Below, in pieces: positions 47,511 to 60,307 of a stretch of DNA of 64,000 bases. Position numbers and translations under genes: made by a program. The first letter of the stretch is position 1. Every line of letters starts with the position of its first letter. Source of the stretch: Prostheceraeus crozeri (lineage: Eukaryota; Platyhelminthes; Polycladida; Euryleptidae); the NCBI GenBank assembly GCA_907163375.1, contig CAJQUW010001414.1, forward strand, positions 62,001 through 126,000, read 5' to 3'. The notes beneath the pieces were generated by a model that was not told where the DNA came from, did not search any database, and saw only the letters and a program-made list of their open reading frames with translations.

Positions 47511-48405
47511 TTCAGTGCAACTTCAACACATCTGTTAAAAGGGAACCTTTGCAAGTGAATTTCACAGAAGTGGCGTAAATTTGCGACTGTTCTCATAGCC
47601 TGACAGTGACACATTCTCATGGTTTGAGAAATGCTTCGTTATGTTCGGGGTGGATTGGGAAATCTCAGCAAACTTTGTGTGGCGATTGACTAGATCGTCT
47701 GGTTACGACGCTTTGTTCTAAATGAGCATTATTCCTCTCCATAACCAGATGATATGATTGATGGACATGCGACTTCATATTCCAGTCGGAAGGCCACGCG
47801 GCGTTTTTGCTTTTATTTTTTGGCAGAAGGATTCCATGGGAAGGGGGATTTTCATACATGTTTACATGCAATAAATTCATCCACAAGATTGCGCTATATG
47901 CTAAATTAAAAAAGATAAATGAACAAAATTTGTATAACAATCTTACTTTTTCAGAGACTTCAATAGGCCACTCTTCGCTTTTTGTCAAAATCATATATTT
48001 TGAAATATTTGATACTGGACTAATCTGGCAATAGCAAGTGTACCAGACAGACACATTCGAAGCCAAGAGACAAAAATTGAGCTCCTAAACCGGAACCTTC
48101 CCGACGAAGCCGGGACACCTCGCAGCCCTCTGATGATAATCAAAAGATGTCACATGACATTATTCATAATCCAGTGTCCATGTAATAGCGGGTGGGGTGT
48201 CCTCCCGCTATGTAGGCTAAAGGATGGAAAGTGGGGATCAGAAATCTATTTCTTTAACTTTTATTTAATAAACTGCACTGTGTAATGCTGCGGTATCTGA
48301 CTGCGATTAACTGAGCCATGTTAATTAGATTTTGACCATTCACGCGCAGTAGTTAGTCTACAACAGTGAACGATACTCACTAGTCAATCACATGTTATTC
48401 CACTC
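47511..48405. other. non-coding stretch, nothing recognised
   Basis: A 133-codon minus frame (47665-48066) shows no recognised domain and no transcription or splice context. Confidence 0.4.
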
Positions 48406-49094
48406 ATGCTTCCAGAGAATGCATATCGTAGCGTAATACGCTTCTCATTGCTTCATCATTGTGACAATCAACCAATTATGACCGATCTGTCTGCTGCACA
48501 TGGCGATGATGCATCTTGTAAAGCAACCGCGTACAACTGGATCAAAGAGTTCGCAGCTAGGAGAGTCGATGTTCTATATCGCAAGTGCACATCCTCAGTG
48601 GAGACTGAAGACAATCACAGAAAAGAAGTCGGAGAGGATCGTGCTCGTTAACCGTCTCATAACGAAAAGTCCTTGGTGGATCATCTTAATGCCTCGTATG
48701 GCCGCGTTGTTAGCCTTCTGATAGAGTTCGACATCAGGAAACTCTGTTGCAGATTTGCTCCGTATACGGTAATGGAAACACGCTCACACAACTGCCGCTG
48801 ATACTGACACAGCAATCACAACTAGCAGCGATGTGCTCCCTCATCCCCTGCAGCCTACAGTCCGGACTTAGGCTCCAGTGATACTTATCTGTTCAGGCAT
48901 TTGATTTTGAAGCACCATCTGAGAGACCAGGTTTTTTTGCGAACAGTGACGATGTTGAAGCCATATTGAGAATTCTTCTGTTCAAGAACACCGGAAATCT
49001 TCAACGAAGCACTCCATGAGCTGTCTTCAAAGTGGACCAAGTGCGTGGGGAAGCCTGGAGGCAATGTCAAAAAGAGCTACGAAACTTTTCTATA
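48406..49094 (+). pseudogene. mariner-like transposase relic
   Basis: The N-terminal frame at 48406-48651 has YRSVIRFSLLHHCDNQPIMT followed by AHGDDASCKATAYNWIKEFA, the helix-turn-helix domain of mariner transposases ('GDDA.S..TVYRW..EF'). At about 48835-48910 it has AAYSPDLGSSDTYLFRHL, corresponding to the 'YSPDLAPSDYHLF' catalytic region. It ends with SSKWTKCVGKPGGNVKKSYE and a stop at 49092-49094. Several frameshifts and stops make it inactive. Confidence 0.75.
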
Positions 49095-49103
49095 ACTCCC
49101 GTA

Positions 49104-49210
49104 ACTTCCGGCCTATAAGGCGCACCCGTGCATAAGGCGCACAAGCCGATTTTTAGGTAATGTCGTATTTTGACAACAGATAATGCGCGCTTTGTGGAAA
49201 AGGCGCACAT
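49104..49210. repeat. TATAAGGCGCAC-type repeat module
   Basis: Contains CCTATAAGGCGCACC, ATAAGGCGCACAAGCCGA and AAAAGGCGCACATATG. Such CTATAAGGCGCAC modules resemble ends of pogo/Tigger-like elements in other animals; this is from memory. No partner end was found. Confidence 0.4.
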
Positions 49211-51581
49211 ATGTAATTACAGATATTATCGTAACCAGTAGGAAATAATGTTTGTTAGAAATACTGGTATTACCGGCATCTAAGAAAAAGCAACAATTTC
49301 TTTTAAGTAGACAATTTGATTTAATAGGACTATCTGAAAAATTACATAAGATTGTGATCGTTATGATAGCTTGGTCTGAAAAATATTCCAACAAATGTTC
49401 TATTAAACAACTGGGCATATAAAAAACTATTAAAATCAGTCATGCCAGTATTCTTGACTCACTCAACACAACACTCCGAAAATCCTGAAAAGTCAGGGTC
49501 TTGTGTCGGAAATAAACAATTGATGTAGGTGGGGAGCGACATTGTTCGCTTCAGTGTCTGAACCCTAAAAATTAGCTACACCGCTAAAATTACAATAGGG
49601 GCCAATACTGAAGGGCCAAGTGTGTTGCCTTGGCTATGCCCATCGATCCCATCTACCGGCAATCTAAATCCGAAAAGCCAATCCTAAGCTACATACCAGG
49701 CACCGGCACCTCAACAAACGAAAATCGGTTAACTGTAAGACGTGAGCAAGATATACTGAATGTACATGTATGAGGGGGGAGTGAGTTGACGTATATGCCT
49801 ATATACTTCAAGATATGCATATATATATAGCACACATGGGTGCAGCATGTAGAAATGGGTGCAGCATGATTGTCTTTAAGTAGGCTATGCCGGCAGTCTG
49901 CATTCAGAGCTTAACCAATAAACCCATGCGTCCGCGTATCAACTTCAGTATGACGGAGATGAATCGAAAGAGAATTCTAAATTTCATCTCAAGATTTACC
50001 CAGTTGACGAGGAAATATGTGACATTTCCTGTTAGGAAAAGTACCGGCCCGGAAAAACACCCTACTTCTTAAACGGCAACATCTTATTTCAGTTCAGTTC
50101 ACAAGCAATTTCTGGAAATTCCCGTTTGCTGAATTCACTGGTGAACAAAGAGAACTCGAAACCACGCTTACGAACTCTCTGGGCCCTGTTTATCGTGTGT
50201 ATAGTGATCTTATATATATGTGATAGTAGGCTGACAAGGCGGTTCATACATATTTAGCACGTGTCCGTTTAGGACCAAGAATCGATTTTGTGGCACAGAG
50301 TCCAGAGGTATGCATTTCTTCAAAGAAAATTCGTTCATAAAAACATAAATATCACGAAGTCAGATGTGATGCGGAAAACTTAATATTCAAATAAGTGCAT
50401 CTAAATATATTATTGTGCATTGAAAGTATGTGATGACGTCCATGACGATGACTTTGACCATTGTCACCCTACGGTGACCATTGAAAAGTGTCCAAGATCA
50501 GCACAATTCAGCATCATGGCACTAGATCGGTGAACAAACGAGTGGCTGTTGATTCCCCGGTTGAACAATGACACCGACTTAAATAACTGCTCTTTCAACC
50601 AATATCAGGATCCGTCAGCTGATCTAGCCTCTATCCATCAAAAGAGCACTATTTTTTCATAGAACGGCTTCAAATGTATATACTGCTTTTTCAACAGCTC
50701 ACTCTTCTATTCATGCTCCAAACTCGATTGCTTCTTCATCTAGAAGGACAATGTGAGCAATATGTGATTAAGCGTTCTAGTTGGCCATCAATTTTTGCAA
50801 CAGTGGCCGTCATTATTTGAAGACCTCTTTCAGCCATGAAATGCAAAGCACTCAATTATATTAAAATTATTTAATCAGATTCCTGCGATGTCATATGATA
50901 TCTGTTGCTACACTTCGTGTTCATGACTCTTTTATCTGTCTGATGAACACTGGCCGAAGACAAAATTGGCTTTCAATGATTTAAGCTTAAACTGAAAATT
51001 GAACCATGATTTATAATAAAGTTTTGAAAGAACTTCTGTCTGTTTTTTGACCGTGCTGGTGAAATATTGTCTGGTTAAAAAATTATATATAAACTACAGT
51101 ATAAAGTGCACATTTAATAAAGTCACAAGACGTGTGGGAATTATTTCGAAATCAAACAATGCAACAAGTATCTTTCAGGCACGTTGCATTTTTTGGTAAT
51201 CCGTTATTTTTGATATACACTATACCTATAAACTATACACGCTATTCCTAAGTATACACATGGAAAATACTATTTCTTCACTTGAATTTGTTATCGCCAG
51301 TTATCGCCATCCGTCTATAGTACCATGTAATTCCACATTTCTTCATTTCAATTACAATACATCGACCACTACTTCAGCTACCGATAAAGGGACATAAAAC
51401 ATAATACTGCAGTCCGTCAGTCATCAGCAGGTACTCGTCTAGTTGTGTTTCGACCCCTAACCTGAACACTCAAACCCAGACGAGCGGGGTCCCACACATA
51501 GTGGCTGACAAAATACTGAATATGTAATGATATGTCTTGAAAGATATGTCACAAAGATAAATCAGACATCATTCATTTGTT
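49211..51581. other. non-coding stretch, nothing recognised
   Basis: Short chance frames only; a small ATATAT-rich patch at 49800-49830. Confidence 0.45.
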
Positions 51582-51723
51582 GCGTTTCCCACATGTAAAC
51601 AGATCCTGTCATTAAATTCATCCCATCAATAAATACAGAATGCTTTTTGCGATCCGCACATGTAAACAAATCCTGTACATCAATCTTTGCCTTTTCGATT
51701 CCCACAAGTAAACAGATCCTGTT
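51582..51723 (-). repeat. three spaced copies of a ~29-bp motif
   Basis: On the minus strand, copies at 51695-51723, 51649-51677 and 51582-51610 follow ACAGGATCTGTTTACATGTG plus GGAATCG with a few changes. Spacers are 17 and 38 bp, so it is neither a regular tandem array nor a CRISPR. The motif recurs at similar places in a 78-codon minus frame (51562-51798), giving repeated short peptides, but no coding evidence exists. Confidence 0.6.
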
Positions 51724-52485
51724 CATCCTCGAATCCCATAAAGATGTAATCGCTGTATGATAAATATGTGATCCGCCTTTACACAAACTTCGCCTCATAC
51801 ATCAAGACTTAACAATGGGAGCTTTCTCATCTCCCGTCAGCCACGCTAAGTGCTCTGTATTCACTCTTCACCGCCCCCCATGCATGCGTGCGTTTCTCTT
51901 GCTGCAAGACAATGTGCAAAGTCGCGCACACAGCCAGATCATTGCAAGAAACAAGTGGTTGCACGCTGTATCAAAGATTTGTAATGTTCAACCTGCGGCG
52001 GCCTCATTGCAATGAATCAAAAAAATATGATTTCAGTTCCTAGAAAGATTATTTTCTACAACAAAAATAGCACCACGAGAAATAACATTTGACATATTGT
52101 TATCATTAATTAAATTATTAATCAATGGAGATTGGCATGGACAGAATCGGTTTCGCAGCATGCGCAGAATCGCGTCGGATTTAGAAGTTCTTTGCATTCT
52201 GTCGAATTCAGAAGTCAGATTTTAGATATGAATTCTAAATGCGTTTAATGAGGAAATTGTTCTACTGGCCATCGGCACTAAATGTGACTTTATTGTCCGG
52301 ATATTTTGATGAAATCTATTGAAAAATCAATCTCTATTCCACAGAATCCCACAGCTATATGATGACATAATCACTTCGAGAGAACTAGCTTGAAAAATAT
52401 CCGGAGATTTTATAGTAAATTTTTAAGTAAACAGGTGACCGCCATTTGTTTTGTAGTCGATTTTCTATTAGCGCCAAGATACTAG
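51724..52485. other. non-coding stretch, nothing recognised
   Basis: No supported feature. Confidence 0.5.
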
Positions 52486-52634
52486 GTACTTAGGCGTCCC
52501 GATCCTTCGAAGGTCGATAAACCTGGTAGATAGCGAGATGTCACCGTGTGAAGCGTAGAAACTTAAATACGATGACATCTCACTGCACACCTAGATCTAT
52601 CGAACCTTGAAGCCTAGGGACGCCGAAGTATTAC
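52486..52634. mobile_element. imperfect inverted-repeat element, MITE-like
   Basis: The outer arms GTACTTAGGCGTCCC and GGGACGCCGAAGTATTAC pair well. Inner arms pair imperfectly through TCGATA and GAGATGTCA blocks. The whole is about 149 bp with no coding capacity. Confidence 0.6.
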
Positions 52635-55600
52635 CGTTATTTAGCTACTTGACGTTTATAGAATTTCGACTATAAAATAAAAGGGCAAAACCTTATATAT
52701 TACCTCGATGTCACTATGATCTCCCGCCGTTTGGTCAACTGCGATTACCAATATTTGAAGTTTGTGATTCCATCTTGAAGATGAAAGTCTTTGAAATCAT
52801 CTTTCTGGGATAAATACGATCATTTGCATCATAAATACCTAGAATACAAATGGGGGTGGTCATGCGTTAAATCACATGTAGCAGAAATGAGCCAAATCGT
52901 ATTTCATGACGGCATCCTCCTAAATGCAAAAACTTTTAAGCTCAGTTGTAGAATATGTTAATTATATATGTGTGTTACTACAATGTGCACTTCCAATATT
53001 GTAAGTAGTACGTTGATCTTTAATATTTTTGATAAAAATTGCGATCGCTTGTTCTCTTGTCAATTGACGTCCTTATGTTGTAATTGTGAATGTGAATTGC
53101 TTATCAGTGCCAGCGAATGAAAAAATTATAGTGTCATTATCTCGGTATTGCACTACTCTTCATTCTGAAGTTACCTGTTGTGCATGTTTATTCATCCAGG
53201 GGGAAAGTGAAACAAAGCTTGAAAAAATTTTTTTTATAAATGATCTAACTCTACCGGTTCTCATGCCTATGTTGATCCGTCTGGCGACAGTGAACCAGCT
53301 CATTTAAAATTTTGGATTATATCGTGTCTGCAGTGTGCCCGTCGCAAGAGAGAAAAAATGAGGGTAACTGGTCAACTCGGTACCGAAAATAAAATTCAGA
53401 AATATAAATTTTTATGAATATATTCACATCTCTAGCGATGCCGTATTGGTGTAGCGATGTTATTAAACGATTTTGTGTGGATGGAAAGTCAAGGAAGTGC
53501 ATTTTGAAGGAAAAATATAATTATTTCAATTATTGACAAATCACTCACGAAGATCATTTCACTAATTTCTTTGAAGGAAGTGATGCCAAATAGGCCTATC
53601 GATTACCTGTTATGTATAATGTTTTGCAGTCTATAAATTTATGGTTCGAGTTTATAAATCGAACAGCGACGTCAAACAAATTTTTCTCCTACTGATTCCA
53701 TCGAGATAGAACTCACACCTAATGACTGTTTCTTCATGTAGACACATTCTTACTTCACACCTCTGGTCATCTCATACAAAAGCATTTTTGAAATTTGTGT
53801 GACTGCATCTGGGCAAATAAATTCTCAAAAATAGCAATTTTTCAACCTTTCAAATGTGGCAGTGCTATCTGTTGGAATTGTGCAGTGCACGGATCAATGT
53901 AGGGCCTGCATTCCTTCATTGCATTCAATATAGAGCTATTCACTTTTTCATTTTTTCTATTCGATTTAACTGGGTCATGTAATCATCACTATAGTCATCA
54001 CTTTAGTTAGGTCGCACCACGGAGTTAAATTGCTGGGTCTGCGTGTTTGGGTCTAGAGATGACATTTTTTGATACCGAGTGGTCACGCCAAGAACTTGTT
54101 CCGAGGTGTAGAATGATCAATTTTTATTGAACGTGATCCAAATTCAAGCCTGAGTTGTGACGAACTAGATCATTGACACCGCATTGAACATCGGCTATAC
54201 ATTTTTATATCTTTCCAATCTATTAAATGAATAGCCAAGTAATATTCCCAATTGTAACTTATTCCCAGTAGGCTATACAGTCTGGAAATTTACTATGTAT
54301 TGGCTGAGATAGAATCGCGTCACCTCTTTGACTAGGAAACAGCGACAGACGAATCCATCCCTGTGGATTGCACATATGTTATTTATTCATAGAACAGATA
54401 TTTGAATGCTTAAGTCACTTACGTCTTTTTGACAAACCAAATTATGTTCAAAATCAGATACTTTGATATGTCTAAATTGAATGACAACTTAACTGACATG
54501 AAAAATTTTTTTGGCCACAGGCTGACTGAGATATCATAGACAGAGACGAGAATGGATGTTCCATTTTGGTTGGACACATGTGGGCCATGTTACCTGTATC
54601 TGGTTCGTCCATAGCATGTATAAATCTTCGATGACAATAAGCACTCATTCATTGAAGAAATAAGAGGAAAGAAGGAAGCAAAGACAAAGAGATTACCATT
54701 TGCCATTTTCTTGCTTAATTTCATGATTAGATGATACTGTATAGAAATTTGCTCCACAAGAGATAGACATAGCTGGTTTTTTATACTATTCGGCTACTGA
54801 ACTCTGGCGACATTGCAATTCGAAATTCAGATCAAAGATGGGGGAAGCAAATTCAGACTCAGCAAGCCAGTGAGCAATGTTATAGGACTCTCTAACGCCG
54901 TTGCATTAATAGCCACCAAACATATTTCTATGCCACCAAAATCATTGAGCCGTCCATGAATTACCTCTGTCAAAATTAGAGTCCAATCGACATTCATCGA
55001 TTCTTCAAACTGATGTAAATGCAGTCGCGTCAATATCCACAGCATGCTATCTATGGTCGCTATAACCTTATCCGTGACTTTGAGTGAAAAGTCAAACAGA
55101 CTTTCTACCGATATCTTCAACTTTATATCGAATGTGGAAGTAAGGACTTGAGTGACGCAAGGAAAGATTTTAAGATTTTAAGCAATGATTTTAAGCACAG
55201 AATCTCAAAATCGGAAATTGGAGAGGATATCACACTTCTGATAGGCAGAAAATAGGATTCCTCTAAAAGAAAATATGTGGCCTACGGGATTGTAAGCCGT
55301 CACATTTTTTTGCTTTTCATATTTTGGCTCTCACATCAAAGCTACATCTATATGTAAACTGGATATGTAAGTTGAACTTTGTGCGTCAAGTTTGTCAGAC
55401 GGAGATCTATCTACACTTTTTGAATCAACGTCTAACTCGTTAATAGTTCCGGAGAACCAGCAGTGTTTTTTTACCCCGACCGACTATGCTGGGCTATTTC
55501 CAGTTTTCCGATCCGTTTGTCTGTATTTTGTTTGAGGAAACTAATTTGACGAAAACAAGTAAAATCATTGTAAAAAACGTTTTTGCTGTTGGTCTATGCT

Positions 55601-58600
55601 TCATAACTAAAAAATAGGCCTACATTTTGCTTGAAGACTCTGCTCTTTACTTTTGAAAGAGTAGTAGAAGTGAAATGTGCAGTTTTGCATCCTACAGTTA
55701 CATAATTTGCAGTTGAGTTTTATGTTGATTCGTTTTAGCCTATTATTAAGTGCTTAGATATTTAGCCTTCTTTTGTTAACTTGTGGAGTATTATTCAACC
55801 AAATTACCTTACATCCCTGCATCCTAAAATTATGAATAATATAAAACCCAAAATCTTCGTAACAAAACGAAAATTACTAAAGCTGAGCTCGAAGAACAGA
55901 ATTCCTACTACAATTCTTCGACCAGAGCTCAACGGATAGAACTTCGACTTATATTCTTGGAGCAGAACCAGTGAACCGATAATGGCGCGAATTCACGCTT
56001 AGCACGAAATGAGTGCATAATATTTAGACACCAATGAGAACCGGTATCTCGAGATCGATCAGTCATCTCTTCCATTTGCTGTTGGACATTCTTTGCAGTG
56101 GACCCATCCACTTCAAACAATTTTGCCACAGCTGGCGTCCAAAACATTCAGGTCAGAAATCCTTCGTGTATCATGTCATCATCCCTAATTGCTCGCAAAG
56201 TTTAACTGCGCATTTCCATCGCATCATTTGAGCCTTTGCCGCGGGGTAGGTGTTCTATCCACAACAAAACGCATCTTATGCATGCCCTATGGACTTGACC
56301 TCTATGTCTCCGAGAAATTGATGTCTTGTCAATCAATATTCTTGGAAATTCTTTCTTATACCTTTTGCGGTCAGTTGCTGACCCACTACAGATTCCACAT
56401 ATTTAGAGTCACTACTCTCAAACAGGAAGCATCTTTTTCAACTTCAGGCATGAGTCATTGCCGTTTGCTAACTCGGTGACCTGTGATTTCTGCATGGGGA
56501 GCTTTCATTTGAGGCGGCACTTCAAATGAGGATCAGCACGTAGGACTAACAAAGTTGTACTACGTAGGACCCATTTTTGGAAGTCGTGCAGTGGATGGAG
56601 TCCATTCCCAAACTTTTCTTACAAGCACCACAGGACAACTTACAGGTCTGTACAGAAGGTTTTCTGTTTGATCTTCGTTTACCTTCATGGCCCTGAGTAT
56701 TTTCTGTTTTCGTGTGTATCTCTGTCTTAGTTCTACTTTGTAATCTTTCATTTTTTCTGAAATTTCCAGAATCTATGATTGTATATGTACTGCCAGACTT
56801 CTACTCGTAGTTATATGATTCGCTGGTCAACTTGTGAGCAGCGAATCACAAGCAGCGGTGTCAAGCAGTATATATTTTATCTGATACAATAAAATTTCAG
56901 TATGTTATGTAGCACTCAGGGCTTCCAAATTTCTGTCCTTTGCCGTAACATCAAACTTCTGTATCCCAATGCATTTAATACAAATCTAGTGCTGCCTTTT
57001 CAAAATTGGCAAAAATATCTCCTCAAATTGAGCAATCAAATTTGTTTATAGTGCTTAATATTCGATCTTGAATATCATGAAGTCTCAAATTAAACCTTAT
57101 TGCCATCAGCATGGAAAAATCATTCACATTAGCTCACTAGAACACACACGTGTGTGCCAATCTGCTTCGAATTTTCTGTTCTATTTGTCTATTGTCTTTT
57201 TCAATTTCTTTTATTTTGATTAATATTTAAAATTAATAATTTATTAATCATTTTCTTTTGTCAATCTATCAGAATTTGCGAACCCGGAGCACTATTTTAG
57301 GAAGTGACTGTTGGTCGAGCCCGGCCCGACGAATATGTTGCAGAGTTTCTTTGCTAGACAAATAAGTTGCAAAAAGGAAGTTTGTCTGGATAATGGAAAG
57401 ATTGTAAATCATCAACAGGTATTTTTTCTAATGTATATTTTGGACTTCCTTGTATCATTTAATTTTGAGGCAAAATGTGATTGAAATAGTGTAAATGCTC
57501 TTTATTATTGCTTCATTTTTTTAATCAAAGTCTGTTCAGCTGTTATTCTAATATGTAACTTACTTGAATGTTACTAGCTAAGGAAGCAGTGGAGAAAATC
57601 ATAAAATTATTACTAAATCTAAAACATGAGAATAGAAAGTATATAACATATTTGAGTTTAACTATTAGTGTCTTTGCTCTGAATCATTGATTTTTGATAA
57701 AGCAGTAGATAAGCGGTGAGAGTCTGTGCTCTTAATTCACATCAGTAGAGCAAATATCGCTGTTTGATGACAGCATATTTCTCCAGACATCGAATTATAT
57801 TATATTGGGATCCAATGTCTATGGAATTCCTATATTTAGTAGCTTCGATGACAAATTTATATTTGTTTCAATTAACTTGTATAGCGCATCCATTAATTTT
57901 TGTCAAAAAGCATGAAAATATGAAATGTACGTGTGAAAATATGACAGCGTATAAAAGAACGAACGCAATGCCAAAAGAAATATGTCTAATGCATAGTAGT
58001 AGGCCGCCAGAGCATGATGTATAAGAGGGGATGTTTAGATATTTTTCTGCCCCACAAAAAGCTGGAAGCAGAACCATGTAGCAATTTACCTTTCAGAACA
58101 TTTTAAACTTATCGGGCTCGAACCTGTGTTTGTGGTGAAGTGGAGACAGCTCAACATGCCCTTACATATAGTGCAGTGCGAATAAGCACTGAAAGAAAAC
58201 TTGTCAATGTCCACGACATCTTTCATCGTTTACTGGCAGAAGCTGACTTTTGATCCTCTTATTCTTTAAAGGTGTCCTTGCGAATATATAAATGCAGCTA
58301 TAATTTTACCGGCATCACATTGCACTTTGCGATGCAACTGACTGAGTGCGTGTTTGTGTAGGCTGCACTTGTTTTCAAGTGCTATGTTGTAATAAACATT
58401 TTATAGGCCCCTGCATGCGAGTATATCGATCAATTCCGACTAACATGATGACAGTAGTCATCGTAGTATAGAAATTTCGCGATTTTCCGATAACTTCTAA
58501 AATATGCCATTTAAGTGAACAAAGTTGCGAGGCAAATTTGATTTGGTGCAATCCAAGCATTTGAAAGTGAATTATCCTCTGTACATGTATCTCAACATAA

Positions 58601-58645
58601 ATATCATGCATTGTTTGATGAATTTAATTTTGCTCATAATTTTAG
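52635..58645. other. 6-kb stretch without a recognised gene; upstream of the BTB gene
   Basis: The longest frame, 54827-55120 on the minus strand (97 codons, begins at a TTG), contains a run ending LTGLLSLNLLPPSLI but matches nothing I recognise. Other frames are short. The part next to 58645 ends in an acceptor and so contains intron, 5' UTR or promoter sequence. Confidence 0.4.
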
Positions 58646-58958
58646 ATGAGCTACGTGAGGACTGGCACATTTCGAACGAGTCGTGGACGACCAACGTCTC
58701 CGAAAGGCGATTCTAGTCCGAAGATGGCGGAATCGCCGGCAACTGAAGATTGGACATCATATAAAGATATTGAACGTCCACATCAGATCATCGACGCTCT
58801 CAAGCAATTGCATATCTCGCATGAGCTTGTGGATGTTGAAATGCTTGTTGGAGGACAGAGTTTTCGCTGCCATAAGTTAGCCCTTTTAACGGCTAGCCCT
58901 TTCTTTCATGCCATGTTCAGTCATACTGAAGCTGAATCGGGAGAACCCGAAGAGGAGA
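58646..58958 (+). CDS. BTB-BACK protein, first coding exon
   Basis: The ATG follows directly after an ATTTTAG acceptor, so the 5' UTR is spliced. The exon gives 104 codons plus one base and ends at a GTAAGT donor (58959). After a Ser/Pro/Lys-rich leader of about 38 residues comes the BTB start: HQIIDALKQLHISHELVDVE, MLVGGQSFRCHKLALLTASP and FFHAMFS. These are the D-V/F-L, F-CHK-LL-A-S-P/Y-F-MF signatures of the BTB fold. It ends in an acidic stretch. Confidence 0.8.
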
Positions 58959-60307
58959 GTAAGTAACACAGTCTAATCAGCTTAAAGGTTTTGTAGCGTT
59001 GTTTATGTGATTGTGGTCAAGATAGGACTTTTTAGAAGTGCTTTTAGAGCTAATCGTCACGAATGACAGAAGCACACTTAAAAATTATGTAGACCCCAAG
59101 ACATACAGTGCTATTAATATGCATGTGTTGAAATTTAATAATAATAATTTAAATATTAATAATAAATAAATTTAGTCCTGTGCATTTGACAGCTTAATTA
59201 TTCCTCATTGCATTACTTTTGAGCTTGACAGATGTTGAAAACAGGCAATGCCGAAAATTTGTGCTGTCGTATTAAGCGGTAAAAATGGCATTTGTCTTAT
59301 AAGTTGCAACATATCTAAATGTCTCACACAAATGACTTAACCAGATATCAAAGATTGGAGGACCGTTCTTTCAGTGATATTGATGTCAGTCAGTCAGCAA
59401 CTTAATGAAGGAGAAGGTCAACGCCATTTTATCATGCTCGTATGATAAAACTGCCTCTTTACGTGTATATTCAGAGCAACCATGCTTAAACCATCTCTAT
59501 TTTACGACTACTAGTAGCCGAACAAAATGTGTTGTGCATAGTATAAGCAAATCAGCGAGTTGTACCCTTAATGAAGTCATGAAAATGAACAGTAAATGAC
59601 TTCAACATTTGTGCACCAAAGATGCCATCCTTCAAAAATCTATTGATTTATGAAGAAGTTCAGGTAGATATGTAATATTTACACGAAAGCCAAGTTGTTT
59701 TGAAAATCATTTTTAGATGGAAAGCTTATATTCCCTGAAAAATGATCGATATTGATCAACAAAACTATTGAGCTACTAGAATACCTCAGTCTAATATTAC
59801 TTTACTCCTAGGGCCGTATGCACAAGAATAAACGTCATTCCATGAATAATGGACGATTTGCATTACTAGTCACTGCTTAACTTAATGCGAGGTTGGTGCA
59901 TACGGGCCTTACTGACCGAAATTCCAGGTTATTTTTGCATTTACAACCATAGGTATTATGGATTGTGCTTCTCTCTATCAACAGATCCATGTTCTTCGTC
60001 CTCTTCTTTCTCGCATTTACCAACGTACACGTTGAATGCAATCGACGCTGGTTCATTTTCGCTCATCTTGGATTACGTGTACACTGGCGAATGTGAGCTG
60101 AGCGAACAATCGGTGCAGAATCTTCTTTCTGCTTCCAATCTTCTTCAGTTATTTCGATTGAAAAACGGCTGCGCTGAGTTCATGATGGAGAGAATCACAG
60201 TTGCAAACTGTATTGGACTCTTTTTCTTCGCCAGACTCTATCAATGTCACATGCTCGCTGGGAAGGCTAAAGAGATAATTTGCAAACATTTCAATCTTCT
60301 CTGTCAG
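58646..60307 (+). CDS. BTB-BACK (kelch-like type) gene, visible 5' part
   Basis: Two coding exons, 58646-58958 and 59985-60307, join cleanly (1 base + 2 bases forming an Asn codon) into 212 codons. BTB domains mediate dimerisation and cullin-3 binding, BACK links to the substrate module, and kelch-like proteins act as ubiquitin-ligase adaptors. The BTB fold is interrupted by an acidic and Ser-rich insert (about residues 94-115) between the MFS strand and LNAIDAGSF. The exons for the rest of BACK and any kelch repeats should follow to the right and are not seen before 64000. Family member not assigned; function inferred from the domains. Confidence 0.78.
58959..59984 (+). other. BTB gene intron 1
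   Basis: 1026-bp intron from GTAAGT to ATCAACAG. Alternative AG sites near 59932 and 59951 exist, but 59985 gives the correct phase. Confidence 0.75.
59985..60307 (+). CDS. BTB-BACK protein, second coding exon
   Basis: The acceptor TCTCTATCAACAG and donor CAG|GTAAGT bound 323 bases. It encodes a Ser run, then LNAIDAGSFSLILDYVYTGE (the BTB 'F..LLDYIYTGE' motif), SVQNLLSASNLLQLFRLKNG, and the start of BACK: TVANCIGLFFFARLYQCHML, then KAKEIICKHFNLLCQ. It ends in phase 0. The open frame begins upstream at 59885 and includes intron sequence not used here. Confidence 0.8.

Noticed and set aside
51582..51723. CRISPR array
   Set aside because: Eukaryotic context, only three diverged copies and unequal spacers.
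54827..55120. 97-codon minus frame as a possible exon
   Set aside because: No recognised family, begins at TTG rather than ATG, and I could not place convincing splice sites. Left as unassigned sequence.
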